A stretch of DNA of 64,000 bases from Xestospongia muta (GCA_963693285.1 OY848917.1:5900118-5964117); one strand, 5' to 3'. Shown: positions 26,107-39,051, numbered from the stretch's first letter. Translations and numbers: made by a program. The notes: a model not told the origin generated them from the sequence alone.

Positions 26107-26114
26107 TCACATGA
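26107..26114. promoter_or_regulatory. TCACATGA E-box before gene G
   Basis: TCACATGA (complement TCATGTGA, an M-box-type E-box) lies 165 bp before the gene G start. Similar sites precede O and R. Confidence 0.4.
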
Positions 26115-26278
26115 GTAAGTCCTCCAAAGAACATTTTCGTTAATAGGGCGTTATAAAGAATCTCTAATACAGGCTAGGGGTTGGGTTAAATAACTGCATA
26201 AAAGCTGCATATAGTTGTTATTATATCTTTTTAATGCATAAAGACGTACGGAACAGTGTCTACAAAACGATTTTCGTC

Positions 26279-28345
26279 ATGGCCACTGGTTTCGTTGCTG
26301 TTCGTCAGGTGCGAATGATTGGAATAATATCAGTTAGAGCTACCCCAAAAGAGCCGCTAGCAAGAGCTACCAAGGTCACTCGGTCAATCTCAGGATATCG
26401 AACTACGAATGGTAACATCGCTGCAATCGACTTTGGAACAACCTCAGTTTCTGTAGCTTTCACGACTGGTGGAGACAAAGACATCAATACATTGATCTTA
26501 GACCAGTCAAACCTGGATACCCGAATCCCAAACACTCTCTTATTAAAGAGAACAGAAAACGGATCTACATCAATAATTTCAGTTGGTAATGATGCTACTA
26601 CTGTGTACAGCAAGCTGCGTGCAAGTGATAGATGCAATTACATCTACTTTGAAAGGATCAAAATGCTCATGAAGAGAGACAAGGTAGTGTGTGTAAGTAC
26701 TACAATATTATTATATGACAATTTACTTTGTACAGGAGGTCATTAATCGTCAATCACTTGCTGAGTCATTTTCAGGAGAATCATTTTATCTAGTTGAGGT
26801 GATTGGATTTATCTTGAAGTATCTTCGAGATCGTTTAATAGAACATCTTTCACAAACTCCTAAACCTCTCAAGACAACAGACTTTGATTGGGTCATCACT
26901 GTACCTGCTATATGGGATGCAAGAGGAAAGAGAATGATGAGAGAAGCTGCTTATTTGGTAAATATTATCTCAAAAACATAAACTATTTTTTATCTATTTC
27001 TCTGTAGGGTGGCCTTCTCTCTGGAAAGCCAGGAATTAGCCACTTCACTTCTGTTGGAAAATCTTTACCAAGACCCCTGGAGATAAACCCTGACAAGTTA
27101 TCTCTTGCTCTTGAACCAGAGGCTGCTGCCATTTACAGTCAAATAGTTACTTCTCGAGAGGTTATAGAGGCTGGGTCATCAATGTTTGAGAAACCAAAGG
27201 GTGCATACATGGTCCTCGATATAGGTGGTGGAACTGTTGATATAACTGCTCAAGTTGAGGTCAATGGAGGTGTTGAAGTTTTAAGCATTCCAACTGGCAA
27301 TGCTTCCGGTGGCACTCAAGTCAATGAAAAGTTTTCTGAGCTCTTACAGGAAGTTGTAAGTGATCCTAATTTTTCACGTTTCATTTCTTCTGGTGATGAG
27401 GCATACAATCAGACTATCCTAAACAAGCTTTTGTATAGAGAGTTTGAGCTCCAAAAGGTGATATTTGGAGACAACAAAATACATTTAGACGAGATATGTA
27501 TTGACTTGCCAACTGATTTAATTCGTTTTTATAGCAGCGATACTATTGAAAAAGGAGCAAAACAAATCGAAGGACTTGAATTCTCAAATGATTGTCTTTA
27601 CATTTCATGCAACGTTGTTAAAGAGCGACTTTTTGGTCCAATAATAGATGCGATTGTGGAGTGTATGCTACTGATACTAGATAATCTCGATAGTCAGATC
27701 GATACATTTTATCTGGTTGGTGGGTTTGGTGGTTGTAAGTATCTTTACAATACCTTAGGGGATGCCATTAAGAAAAAATTTGGATCTACTAAATGTCGTA
27801 TTATTGTACCAACGTCCCCTAAACTAGCTATTGCTACTGGAGCTGTCATGTGGAGGAGGGATCCTGATTTAATTAAAGCTCGACGAGTCGATGCCACTTA
27901 TGGCATAAGCCTCCAATATAACTTTGATGAAAGCAAGCATGATAGTCACTATCGCGTCTACAATGCAGAACAACAACGTTATAAATGCTCTGATGTTTTC
28001 ACTGTATATTTACAACGAGGTGAAATTGCAAGAGCTAATGAAGTGTTTGTTACAGCCAATATTACTCCTGCTTATCAAACCATGACAAACATGCAATTCG
28101 ACATTTTCACAACTCCACAATTGGGTGTTCAGTATGTAAAGGATCAAGATGGAGAAATGAATGTAATGAAGATCGGTGAACTAGTTATGGAAATTCCCAA
28201 TCCTGACAACCTTCCAAGAGAGCAGCGTAAAGTCGATGTTACAATGGATTTCAGTGGTACTGAGATACAGGCAAAAGCTAAATATTGCGTTACAGGAAAA
28301 GAAGTAAAAACAGTCTGCGATTTCCTTTCAGCTCAACAACAATAA
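26279..28345 (+). CDS. HSPA12: Gene G: HSPA12-like HSP70-family ATPase
   Basis: Exons 26279-26683, 26736-26957 and 27008-28345 give about 654 aa. I chose MATGFVAVRQ (26279) over an upstream in-frame ATG at 26234 because paralogues start there. Motifs in order: AAIDFGTTSVSVAF, DWVITVPAIWDARGKRMMREAAY, LSLALEPEAAAIY, YMVLDIGGGTVDITA, TFYLVGGFGGCKYLY and PTSPKLAIATGAVMWRRDPDLIKARR, ending CDFLSAQQQ. It has one alanine change (EPEA) relative to the EPEV of its siblings. Two in-frame donors compete at the end of exon 1: GTAGTG at 26684, conserved in position, and a stronger GTAAGT at 26693 that adds three codons. Unlike the other copies it has no intact coiled-coil gene within 2.3 kb. Confidence 0.93.
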
Positions 28346-30165
28346 CTTTTTATGTATAAATATTTTAATTGTTAAATAGCCAACATGTCTTTAAACAAAG
28401 TTATAGTGTTTATATTATAGTTTTATGCAATTTGATTTTAGAAATTTATGCTTGCTGAATAAAATGAGTAAAATGAGTTGATACCAACCTTAAGCAAAGT
28501 AATATTCCTGGTTTTCTTTTATTAGAATCAGATAGAATGTTTTTATAGTTTCTGCAATTGTGTATGTTGTTTAGGTGTTTAAATGTAACAACAACAGATA
28601 TTAGTCAGTCGTTTTAGTCTGAGTACTATTATGTATTCACATACCAATAGTTTGATTCTGTATGCATAATTATTTGTAATATTTTTGTATTTTTTTAACA
28701 ATTAATATTACGACTTTAAATGCCAATTTAATGTAAAGACTCTAATAAAACAGATTTGATTGTCAATAATTATTCAGTAATTTACTTTAAATTAGAAAAT
28801 ATTTAAATCAATATCGTGTTAAGGCATGTGAATGATTTCAAAGTTTGCTAAGTTATACACAGATTTTTCTATGTGAAGTACTTCTTTCTTTATTATGTTT
28901 AATTGAATTTGACATTAATAATTGCTTAAAATACACCTGGTTTATAACATTAATAAAATGCACTTCTTTCCTTTGTAAACAGATACTAGAAATTATTTCT
29001 ATCATTCAAAGCTTATGAATATGTTTTTCCTAGAATTAGAGAGTTATTACAACTATTTCTCTGAAATACTTAAAAGTCTTCTCTGGTTAATCTTAAAATA
29101 ATTCATTATTTTTGCTTTAATAATTCTAAATTGTATGATTATAACTTCAGCAAATTTTTAAAATTGTGATTAGATTGTTTGATAAATATTACAGCCAATT
29201 ACACTAGAATGCATGTTAACCACCACTGAAAGTATTACTTCAATATTGCTATACAAAATACAGCATTACGATCTGCATTATAAATATTATTTAATAATAC
29301 ATAAGCTAAGACATTTAACACGTATATAATTTATTGAAAGTGAAGAGGATTTTTGAATCATGCTGTCTATGATGGAATATACTAAGCATAATTATCATAA
29401 GAAAGAAAATAATACAAATTCTTTATTTAAAATTTATGCCACGTAAATTATTATAAAAACATTTGCACAGCTGTGACACAAGTTTTGTAATCTACTATTA
29501 CATGCATAATATAATAATTTTCCTGGAATTGTTTATCTTACACTATAGAATGCATACAACCATACTCATGTTATTATAAGAATAATTCTTGGAAAAGTAC
29601 TTGGAGTTTATATTAAACAATGTAATAAAATGACATCAAACATGTATTGGTCTTTTCATTTGTGTCAACAACATTTATAATAAGGTATTAAAGTCATGAT
29701 TGTTGCATTTTATTAACATAATTGCTACAAGTCTTCATCTTCCGATGATCTAAGATATAATTATATATTCACTATATCATTGTATACATTAGTGGCTGCT
29801 TTAGATTATCTAGAGAAATGTTATTGCAGCTGTCAAAACAAGAATAAAGGAAGCAATTTCCTATTACAATGACCTACTGCTGAGCAAATAGTGGCTGCTT
29901 GTTAAAACTCCCAATGTCATTTATAATTTTATGAATGTTGAGGTCACATACTTTAGCCACTTAAAAAGCTAACAGACCAGAGATCACTACTCATAAGTCA
30001 ACAACAAGTCAATCCAGACACTCTTATGGTAATGAAGCTAATTATCACTGCTGGTTGGTGATTACATTCATTCCATTATCAAGATGTGTATGAGCATATT
30101 GTTCGAAATGTGCTCAATTAATACAATGATGGAACACTGAAACGACTTCTTTTCCACCTTAGGAT
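28346..30165. other. Intergenic, no gene seen
   Basis: Very AT-rich. TTCNNNGAA palindromes occur at 29027, 29057, 29520 and 29586. No exon or RNA gene was recognised. Confidence 0.6.
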
Positions 30166-30256
30166 ATGTCAGATCACCTGTTGAAGCAGTCTTTAGATCA
30201 AAGAGAGTAATGCAAAGTATATAGTCTTCCATTAAATGGTTTTAAGATTAAAACAG
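30166..30256 (+). pseudogene. Relic of a YKIYGLLLSAC exon
   Basis: The stretch reads SDHLLKQSLDQRE, stop, CKVYSLPLNGFKIK, recognisably the exon that in gene D reads LDQRELYKIYGLLLSACRIK. It contains a stop and lacks flanking exons. Confidence 0.6.
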
Positions 30257-30570
30257 CTAAGATTAACATTAACATTAATTTAGTTAATGGTATATTATAA
30301 ATTGTCACAATTTGCACTAACACATTAATTTTCTATAAATATTTTTAAAAATGGACAGATATCATCACTTTGTATACAATATATATTATTAAATATTATA
30401 ATATATTATTATATTATATTTATAATTTTTATTTTATCAATAAAGAGGAAAGCCAAAAATATTTTTATGTAACTGTCCAGGTGTTATAAAAAAGAATTAA
30501 TTTAGTTGTATTTGACATAATATTTTTAATAATAAATTATCTTCAAAATTAAAAATTCGATAAAACGTGA

Positions 30571-30635
30571 TCCTACTTATGACATCATCAACAATAAAAA
30601 TTCCGACTCGTGACATCATAACAATAAAAATAACT
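30571..30635 (+). promoter_or_regulatory. Duplicated TGACATCAT sites before gene H
   Basis: TGACATCAT occurs at 30580-30588 and 30611-30619, each followed by AACAATAAAAAT-like sequence, as a 31-bp tandem duplication 70-110 bp before the H start. TGACATCA is a bZIP (CRE-like) half-palindrome. Function is inferred from position. Confidence 0.45.
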
Positions 30636-30689
30636 GAGGAGTTTGTTAAGGCTAGAGTGTAGTATTCTGGTGATTCACATTAGATCGTC

Positions 30690-32564
30690 ATGTCTAAGAA
30701 ATACGAAACAGTCAAGAAGTAAGCTAGTGTGTTTACAAATCTTGTGTTGTTATTATTTGTTGAAAGGCTCAAATATGAGGTTTTATTCGACCAACTTGAA
30801 AGCGAGAGGCAGTAAGCTTGTCGGCCGTTTCTACGATTTACATTTAAGTTTTCTCATTCACTTGTAGAGCCATCAGTGAACAAATTGAGAAAGTTCGTGC
30901 AAACTGGCAAAGCTGGAAGCAGTATGTCATTACTTATAATACATAAATCTGCTTTTATTTGTGAAGCAAGCATGACGAGATTACTAACTTACACTAATGC
31001 TAATAATACCTATATATATGTGAATGAAACTTTCCCAATCTACAGTACATACTATGTATACATGTATACATCCATTACAATCACTTCTCAATGGATGCAC
31101 TGATTTCATATACATTACTCTTATGTATACATGTATACATACTATGTATACATGTATACATCCATTACAATCACTTCTCAATGGATGCACTGATTTCATA
31201 TACATTACTCTTATTTTTGTACAGAGAAAATGAAGAACTAATAAGAATCAATAGTGAACACCAGCAGTAAGAGTACTAAGCTCTAATATATGAACAGCCT
31301 ATTATGTACATTTCTATATAGGCATATTGACATACTAACTGAAGAAAAAAAAGCTCTACAAAGAAGGTTTTATATCAAAAATACACATAGAGAATTAATA
31401 ATAATCTCTCTGTTGTTCTTTTTAGACTAGTAGGTAAGAGTGTTACTTTGCCTGATAAACTTGTTGGAAGGCATTCAGCATATCATTCACACCATAATAA
31501 AGTGATCTTGAAAGTAAACCCTTTCTGTTATAATGTATGGTTGATATTTTTCATTAAGGAAACACATTCTCGACTTGTGAGAGAGATTATTCTAAAAGTT
31601 GGTGCCTACATTCAAAATGTACTTGAGGTTCCTAAGGAGTCAGTTGTATCAATAGAAAATCAGAAGGAGCAATATAAAATATATGGTCTGTTACTTAGTG
31701 CATGTGTATTAAAACAACACACATTAAAGGAAAGGAGTTCTGGCATTATAGATAAAGTAAAAACATTTAAATCTAATCTATATTTAGTAATAAATACGTT
31801 ATTCAGGTCTTGAAGATGACATCTATTTCAGACAAAGAGATTGTTAGACCTCATGTTATCAAAGCTGTTGAAATGACCCAGAAAATGTTGTTAATACTAC
31901 CACCATTGATTGTATGGAAACCACCAGTATACAATGAACATCTTCAAGACACCAATCGATTGACATGGGATGAAACTACAAGAGATGAAGTATGTCTGAA
32001 ATATTACCGTCCTGTTCTATTGTATGGAGGCAATCTTCATGTTGCTGTTAAAGGTTTGGTAGGAAACAAAGAATATGAAGTGTTAGATGGAGAATCAGTA
32101 AATGAACTTATACATTCAACCAATGTTATATCTCAACAACCAGTCATTCATTACCAAGGTTAGTCAAACCCTTCATGGGTGAACCACAATGTCACATCCT
32201 TTACAACTGGTAAATTAAATGAATTAAAGATAGGAAATAGTTATATCCAATAGTACATGCAAGGAGTATAGCTTTAGTAATTAAATAACTAAGTTCATAT
32301 GCGTTTACTCGTAATCACCAGAACAAAGGCGTGACCATTTTTCAAGTTCTCTTGACAACAATGCAGCTGGGATGCATAGAAATTCAGGACACAGAACTAG
32401 ATCATTTTCATCTGATTACACTGAGTCTTGTTACAGTATATTTTGCAAAAACCAACACACATGATGAAAATTATAATATAATTTCCAATTAGGACATCAC
32501 AGTAACAGTCCATGTGCGGCCGATTGTTATAAAGATCCATACAAACCAGACGTATGAAATATAA
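30690..32564 (+). CDS. Gene H: coiled-coil protein with MIEAP-like domain
   Basis: Exons 30690-30718, 30767-30811, 30868-30921, 31225-31266, 31322-31366, 31426-31513, 31559-31756, 31807-32158, 32323-32435 and a last exon ~32494-32564. Start MSKKYETVKK; coil exons of 45, 54, 42 and 45 bp are all phase 2. The exon at 31559 carries EQYKIYGLLLSACVLK; the exon at 31807 carries LTWDETT...KYYRPVLLYG...VAVKGLVGN. The layout parallels gene A. The C-terminus after 32158 is uncertain. One chain stays open to TAA at 32564; another reading of the 32494-32551 exon (HHSNSPCAADCYKDPYKPD) with a further exon at ~32605 is also plausible but needs a different upstream frame. Function is inferred only from family resemblance. 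Confidence 0.62.
31051..31213. repeat. 90-bp tandem duplication in gene H intron
   Basis: Two nearly perfect copies start at 31051 and 31141, each with ACTATGTATACATGTATACA followed by a unique-looking 60-bp segment. They generate mirrored open frames on both strands that are not genes. Confidence 0.9.
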
Positions 32565-33241
32565 AACTTTATGATCCTTTATTTTATTAATAATTATTTT
32601 CTAGGTGGGAAAAGTCACGAACACAGGTTACCAATGAAGCCCTATACTTTGCAGCAGAACTTATTAAAGACACTGCTATAATTATAGTAAATAGTATTGT
32701 GCTCTAGTTTTGATTTTAGCTATAGTGAAGAATCCTTCTTCAGCATAATGTTAAATTTTGATTAAATATATTATTAACATTCAGTTGCCATTTCCTCTTT
32801 GTGTGTTGTTAAAACTTCAAGTTCCATATACATATTATTGAAACATACAAACAACAATCACCTGCTTTTTATCAGCATTATAGACAATCAACTACTATTA
32901 TTAAGTTTCTATTATAATTCATTGTTACACACTGAAGCATTTCAATTAGTAATAATAATTATAAACGTAAGTATGAGTCTCATCAAAATTTCCAAGTTGC
33001 TGTTTGACGTCTAAGCTGACATATTTGTATATAGTGAAAGTTTACTTTGGGGAACACAGTACATGGAATTGTAACACCAGGCTCATTCCAAGAACTATGA
33101 ATGTTATTGAGCCGTGCACGTGCTTGAAGTATTAAAATTCGTAGAAACGTCTATAATTCGGAGAACTCAAGTCAAAACGTATTCATGAGTTTTAAAAATT
33201 GTTATTATTTAGCTGTCATTCATATTGTGTAATAGAAGAGG
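32565..33241. other. Intergenic with E-box before gene I
   Basis: No further gene was recognised apart from possible last H coding sequence near 32605. GCACGTGC (core CACGTG at 33117-33122) lies 120 bp before gene I; the duplicated copy at 39660 has the degenerate CACATG. The duplication shared with 39598 begins by about 33045. Confidence 0.5.
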
Positions 33242-34820
33242 ATGGCTGCTGCTGTGAAATCAAAGCTAGGTGAAGCGCGACAAGAGTTTCGAAGCCTATC
33301 TCAAGTCAAAGAACAAGAAGAAAAGTTAGTCGTTATTAACAACTTTTATACTTGATTTTTGGCATATAGATATTGGAGAGAACAGTATGAACTAAACAAA
33401 GGCCTACAAGGGTATTGTAAACTCACAGTGTCGTTAATTGGTATAAACAAACTTTCTTTGTATTTTTAGACAGAACAAGGTCTTAGCTAAACAAGCTGCT
33501 GATCTAAAAAAGTATTGTAGTTATTTATGTTACCATTTTACTATACTCTTTAGAGAAGTTGCTGAACTCAAGCAAAAAGTAGAGGAGCAAGAAAGGTATG
33601 TAATTGATATTTGACAAATACAGTTATTGAATTCAAATAACCATGTATAGACTTGACAGTTCTTCTCGAGATGCTCGTAAAATGTATGGAGATATGACAC
33701 CTGGAGGCATTACTCATCAAGATGTCATCTTACAATATACTAACCATTTTAAAGATGCTTTTCGTAACATGCCTAAAGGCCTGCCAAATGCCAAAAAATA
33801 TGAAGTATGGCAGATGTGTGCTGACATAATAGAGGTGAATTAACAATATACTTTTAAGTATTATGTTATTTATACATTACAGGAAAGCTTTAAAGAAAAC
33901 AAACAACTTATAATCACCAACATTGTTGAATCCCTTGAAAAAGCATTGTTAGAGTCAAAAGACACACTTGATGAAGACACAAATGATCTTCATCGTGCTT
34001 TTAAAATGTTTGTAGAGACAATGAAAGAAACCAAACAATTGGAAGAAATTAGGCTTCAGGTTATTGCTATACAATTGCACACATTGACTATTATTGACAT
34101 TTTTAATGAATTTACCAATGTCATTATTATTCTCGCAGATGATTCATCAAAGAGTGTCTGATGAACCCACTTTAAATCTGGCAATGGGCATCATTACAGA
34201 ACTGGACCCAGATGATTATCTATATTTCATTGAGAATGGGAAAAAAAGAAATCGAAGAATTCAATCACAGCAATGCGAGTCAGACATAAAACCTACTAAA
34301 GGTACACTGCATGTACAAAAACCACAATTACAACTTAGAACAAAACTGTTTGCTTTTTTTCAGTTTTAAAAGATGACATGACTTGTGCAGCTTGTAAGAA
34401 GCATTTTAAGAAGAGGTATACTAAATGTAATATGCAATTTGTTATATATGATTGGCTTTTTTATATTCAGTGAAACTCCTACCTATCACTTAGGCCAATA
34501 CTGGCATACTATGCACTCATATTGTGGCATTTGTCGTAAAATGGTTGATGAGGATTTTAAGTGTTATCAGAAAACTACATATTGCAGCAGTTGCTTATGT
34601 GTTAAATGCAAAAAGCCCATAAGGGATGAGGTAACGTTTATGATCTGAGTATTATTGAGTCCATTAATTTTAACAGGCTATGGCAACAGACAATGGAAAT
34701 TATCATCGTCAGTGTTTGTCTTGTTATCACTGTCATCATCTAAAACATGATATGTTGGTGATAAATGAGAACTTTGTATGCAAGTCTTGCTCACAGCGTT
34801 ATTATACCATGATCAATTAA
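33242..34820 (+). CDS. Gene I: coiled-coil / MIEAP-like N-half / two-LIM-domain protein
   Basis: Exons 33242-33324, 33370-33411, 33470-33511, 33554-33595, 33651-33834, 33883-34059, 34139-34301, 34364-34415, 34471-34630, 34677-34820 give 362 aa, the same exon plan as gene C. Three 42-bp phase-2 exons encode two heptads each. SSSRDARKMYGDMTPGG near residue 72 opens the MIEAP-like helical part. LIM1 (CAAC, YWHTMHSYCGIC, CSSC) and LIM2 (CVKCKKPI, YHRQCLSCYHC, CKSC) fill the C-terminal third. It is the intact source of the broken copy at 39700-40710. Adaptor role inferred from LIM domains. Confidence 0.87.
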
Positions 34821-35520
34821 AATTTTAATTAATCTTATTTTTGTTGTTTAATTAACCACAAAACACTAAAATTATGTTTTTTGCCTTTAGTTATTCAACA
34901 AAAAAGTTGGATTTAGTTTCAATTATGTATTGTACTTACATACACACATGCATCATATTCAATCGTTAAAGCAGTAAATATTATTTTTTCTATAGCTAAT
35001 TGCAAGTTTACCTTGAAGTATTAATTGTCTACGACTTAGATTCTGAATTATTCAAATTAATTAAATGTTGAGAACTATATAATTAAATCTTTTCAGTCAC
35101 CAAACTAGCTATATAATAGACTAGAGCACATAGATAGTCCTGCTAAAATGTTGTAAAGAAATGACATAAGTATATCAGTGTAATATCCTGCCTCATTAGT
35201 AACTTATTAATATTCATAAGTTGTTTTTGTCTTTCAGTGAGAGAGAGAGTGATGTTCAGTAGTTACATTGTAATTTAATGCAGTTAGTTGAATCATTGTT
35301 TTGTGGAGCTTTGTTCATGTGTGCCGGTCATTTCAATCAGCTACAAATTCATTATCAGAGTCCCACAAGTAATATAATATGTGTTAACTTTGATAATATT
35401 CTTATATCCTCACAGGAAATGAGATGTTCCAAGTAATTAAGAGGGATTCCTTGTTCAAAATGGACTTTTCTAAAGATATAGGTCTTCTATCAAGACATGC
35501 AACATTTATTTCCTATGTAA

Positions 35521-35709
35521 AGGAAGGGTTAAGAAACCACACATTACAAATGTAACTCCTATTAACTCTACTATTACTAATTAAACTGAGGTATGCAAAG
35601 TCTACATGTATATTTCATAATTTACTTACTACATATGTGTATCTATTACTGTGATAGGCCTCCAAGATCTACATTGTCCTATCAAGAAAAGAAAGTAACA
35701 ACTGATTAG
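35521..35709 (+). pseudogene. Relic of the last two exons of a gene A-like gene
   Basis: 35521-35600 matches the gene A stretch GAKKPDIRSATPMDSS at the DNA level, and the end reads PPRSTLSYQEKKVTTD then TAG, against YPRSSLFNREKKVTTV in gene A. No upstream exons remain. It is duplicated at 41491-41680. Confidence 0.65.
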
Positions 35710-35851
35710 CTTTCATAAAATGCTCCAATAGTGTTTCCCATTTATATTGTACAAGTCAAATGATCACATGTTTTATTTTCTAAGCTAGCTGTAAAGCATG
35801 TAAAATATTCCTATAAGGACAAATTAAGTCATAAAATTGATTTACAAGGTA

Positions 35852-36229
35852 ACATGAATAGACTTCAGTTTGAGCTTGTAGCAGATATCAGATATCTTGT
35901 TCAGACTATAATAGTTACTGTTAGGGGCCAGTTAAATGACCTCACTCCACCAAAAGATATTCCAAATCAGATCATTCAAGAGTCAAAAGATCAAAGGGAA
36001 CTGTACAAAGTTTATGGTCTTCTTTTAAGTCCTTGTAAAATAAGACAAATTCTATTACAAACTCAGTAAGTAAGTAAGTAAGCTCTTAACATAAACGTAT
36101 TTTATCAATTATTAGAAATTTAAAGATATTGAGGAAAGTTATACCGGTCAAAACAAACAAGTAGTTGATGGTAGCATTCAAAATGCTTTGGTTTTGACTC
36201 ACTCAATGCTAGCCCATTACTTGATGTAG
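35852..36229 (+). pseudogene. Truncated MIEAP-like gene fragment
   Basis: Contains NQIIQESKDQRELYKVYGLLLSPCKIR (35930-36060) and, after a short gap, QNALVLTHSMLAHYLM then TAG, matching the ALTHSMLTRLPPLL region of gene A. The essential RPVLFYG part is gone and no coil exons precede it. Probably dead. Confidence 0.65.
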
Positions 36230-36647
36230 TTCAATAATCTACCATTATGAAAATTTTTAAAACCTTGCTATTTTACATGTCCTGTTTTGAAATATATGCA
36301 TATCTACACTTTTCTTACTATAAAACAACCACAAGATATTATATGATTATCGTTACAATTAATTTTGTGAATAAGATCATACTGTCTGTATATTGAGCAT
36401 TAATTATATGCAAAAACTACTGAAAAATAATATCAAATAATGTAACAGGTGGCAACATGTGCTAAAAAGATATAGTTATATTAGCAAACAACAACAATAT
36501 GGACAAAATTTATTATGTACTTTTCTACTCTCAACTTTAGTAACATTGTTAAATTTTCTTCTATCTATTTAGTTAAAACTTAACTTTGTGTTTAATGTAA
36601 GATGAAGCAATGATTACATTGAGTTCTAAAACATGAAAAAGATTGCT
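36230..36647. other. Spacer, nothing recognised
   Basis: AT-rich sequence between the truncated fragment and the 3' end of gene K on the opposite strand. Confidence 0.6.
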
Positions 36648-38982
36648 TTATTGCTGTGCAGAAAGAAAGTCACACACAGTCTTCACTTCTTTTCCAGTTA
36701 CACGATATTTTGCTTTAGCTTGTATTTCTGTGCCACTAAAATCCATTGATATATCAACACGTCGTTGTTCTCTTGAAAGTTTGTCTGGATTTGGTATATC
36801 AATAATCAACTCTCCTATTTCAGTAACAAGTGGATGACCATCTGTGTCAACTGTGTATTGGACTCCCAGTCGTGGAGTTGAATATAATGTGATAGTCATA
36901 GTTGTACAGTCATCACGAATGGGTATCATGTTCGTTGTGAATATTTCATTTGCATTTGCAATTTCTCCCTTTTGTAGGAAAACACAAAAGATTTTGTCAC
37001 AACGATATTCATTATGTTCCTCTATGGGTAATCGATAATGCCAATCATGCCTGCTTTCATCAAAAGGCAAAGATCCTGCTGTTCCATAGGTTGCATCAGC
37101 ACGTCTGGCTTTTATAAATTCAGGATGTTTTCTCCAAAGAACTGCTCCTTGTACTACAGCAAGACTTGGTGTAGTTGGTATAACAATCTCACATTGTAAA
37201 TCCTTAGAAGAGTACAGTTCAATAATTGGTTGTTTGATCTTTTCATACACATACTTGCAACCCCCAAATCCACCAACTAAGTATATTGTATCGATTTGAT
37301 ACTCAATGTCATTAAGTGCTTTAAATGTTGCATCAATGATTCCTTTCAAAGCAGGACCAAACAATTCATTCTCTACTACTTCTTTCTCAATATATAATGA
37401 ATCATCATCAAATTCAATTCCCTGTAGGTTCTCCACAGCTTCTACGATCTTACTTGCTTTATAAAACGATACAAGTTTGTTTGGTATTTTGATTATCATT
37501 TCATTTCCCATTTCAACTGCCTTCTTCCTTCCAAATGAGATTTTCTGATCTTCAAATTCCTTGAATAGCAAATTATTTATGATTGCCATTTGTTGTGATT
37601 GATCTCCAGTCCCCAAAAAAGAGCGAAAGTCTTTATCACCAACTATTTTTTCTAGCATTATAGAGAACTGTTCATTTACTTTTGTTCCACCCCATGAATT
37701 GCCAGTTGGAATACTAACAACTTTGACACCACCAGGGACTTCAACATGAGCTGTAACATCAACTGTTCCACCTCCAATGTCTAAAACCATGTACCGTGTC
37801 TTTGGAGGGATCAAAGACACTGATTTTGCATATATTACTTCTTGACTTGTCACATTTTGGCTGTAAATAGCTGCAACTTCAGGCTCAAGAGCAAGGGATA
37901 ATTTGTCTGGATTTTTCTCAATTGGGCGTGGTAAGTTATGACCTGACACAGGAGTAAATTGTGTTATTCCACTTTCATTAGTTAACAACCCTGCCTAAAA
38001 TTCATGAAGAATTTAAATTGTAAAACAATAGGTAACATTCTTACCAGATAAGCAGCTTCTCTCATCATTCTCTTTCCTCGTGCATCCCATATAGCAGGTA
38101 CTGTAATGACCCAGTCAAAGTCTGTTGTTTTGAGTGGTTTAATAGTTCGAGAAAGATGGTCAATCAGGAGGTCTTTGAGATGTTTCAAAATAAATGCAAT
38201 GACTTCTACCAAATAAAACGTTCTCCCAGAGAATGATTTCACCAATGTTTGACGATTGATTGTCTGTTTGGTAAGAAAGTAATTTTCGATTATAAATATA
38301 CAGATATCTAAAAGCATATGACAAGCTACAATCACATTCACTTTATAATTAATAATGTTTGCAGAATGTCAACATACTCTTGTATATATGTAGTATGTAC
38401 ATACATGATAGATATATATTAGACCCATTTCTAAGCTGGCCAGCCCTATGTACTCAGAAGACACATGATCAACTTCAGAAACCCTGTATGTGTTGGTCTA
38501 TAAAGTTTAAAGTAGTGTGGTTTAAGCCGTTGATGCATTTAAAAGTGGGTGCTATCAGAGTAAGTTGACCACCTAACATACAATAAACTAATGGAAATTA
38601 TAATTACCTGATCTCTTTTCATCAACATCTTGATACGTTCAAAATAAATGTGTTTGGAATAATTTTCTTGCCGCATTCTCATGAAGCTAGTTTGGGCAGC
38701 TCCACCAATTTCAACAACTTCCAAAGATTGGCCGTTGTCACGAAGAAGAATGGCATTTGCAACACGAACAGACATCATGCCTGAATCCAACTGTAGAGTG
38801 TTAGCTCCATGTTCGAGGTTATCTCTTTCTGCTACATAGGCCAAAGAAACGGACGTCGTGCCAAAGTCAATTGCAGCAATGTTGCCTTTACTAACTGGAA
38901 ACCCTGGGTCAATTCGAGCAATTTTCTTCGCTCTCCTGAATGGTTCCTTGGACTTCGCTCCTATATCCACCACCCGAGCCAT
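36648..38982 (-). CDS. HSPA12: Gene K: HSPA12-like HSP70-family ATPase, the most divergent copy
   Basis: Complement of 38608-38982, 38045-38263 and 36648-37994, about 646 aa. It shows AAIDFGTTSVSLAYV, DWVITVPAIWDARGKRMMREAAY, LSLALEPEVAAIY, YMVLDIGGGTVDVTA, TIYLVGGFGGCKYVY and PTTPSLAVVQGAVLWRKHPEFIKARR, ending CDFLSAQQ. Exon 1 is 375 bp rather than 405 bp because the N-terminal extension before KEP is shorter (MARVVDIGAKSKEP), and the middle of the protein differs most from the other copies. A TCACGTGA site 62 bp upstream lies midway to a divergent orphan exon at 39114. Confidence 0.93.
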
Positions 38983-39043
38983 ACTAACGGAACAAACCTG
39001 TCGAATGGCAGAAAGGTTATCTAGTACGGTTTATAATACAGTG

Positions 39044-39051
39044 TCACGTGA
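39044..39051. promoter_or_regulatory. TCACGTGA site in the divergent K promoter
   Basis: TGTCACGTGAAC sits 62 bp from the K start and 63 bp from the orphan exon start at 39114, i.e. in the centre of a bidirectional promoter. It is the same 8-mer as at 9230. Confidence 0.55.

Larger units (their letters stand above)
33045..35851. repeat. Segmental duplication, copy 1 (with 39598-41822)
   Basis: Gene I, its promoter and about 1 kb downstream match 39598-41822 almost continuously. The right edge is sharp: ACTGATTTACAAGGTA-type sequence ends at 35851 and 41822, after which they differ. The second copy is shorter because several gene I exons are deleted. Confidence 0.85.

Noticed and set aside
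25880..26134. Tyr/Thr/His-rich frames on both strands
   Set aside because: Created by the TACA/TACG microsatellite.
5648..31213. Short direct repeats that might suggest a CRISPR array
   Set aside because: They are microsatellites or simple tandem duplications in introns of a eukaryotic genome.
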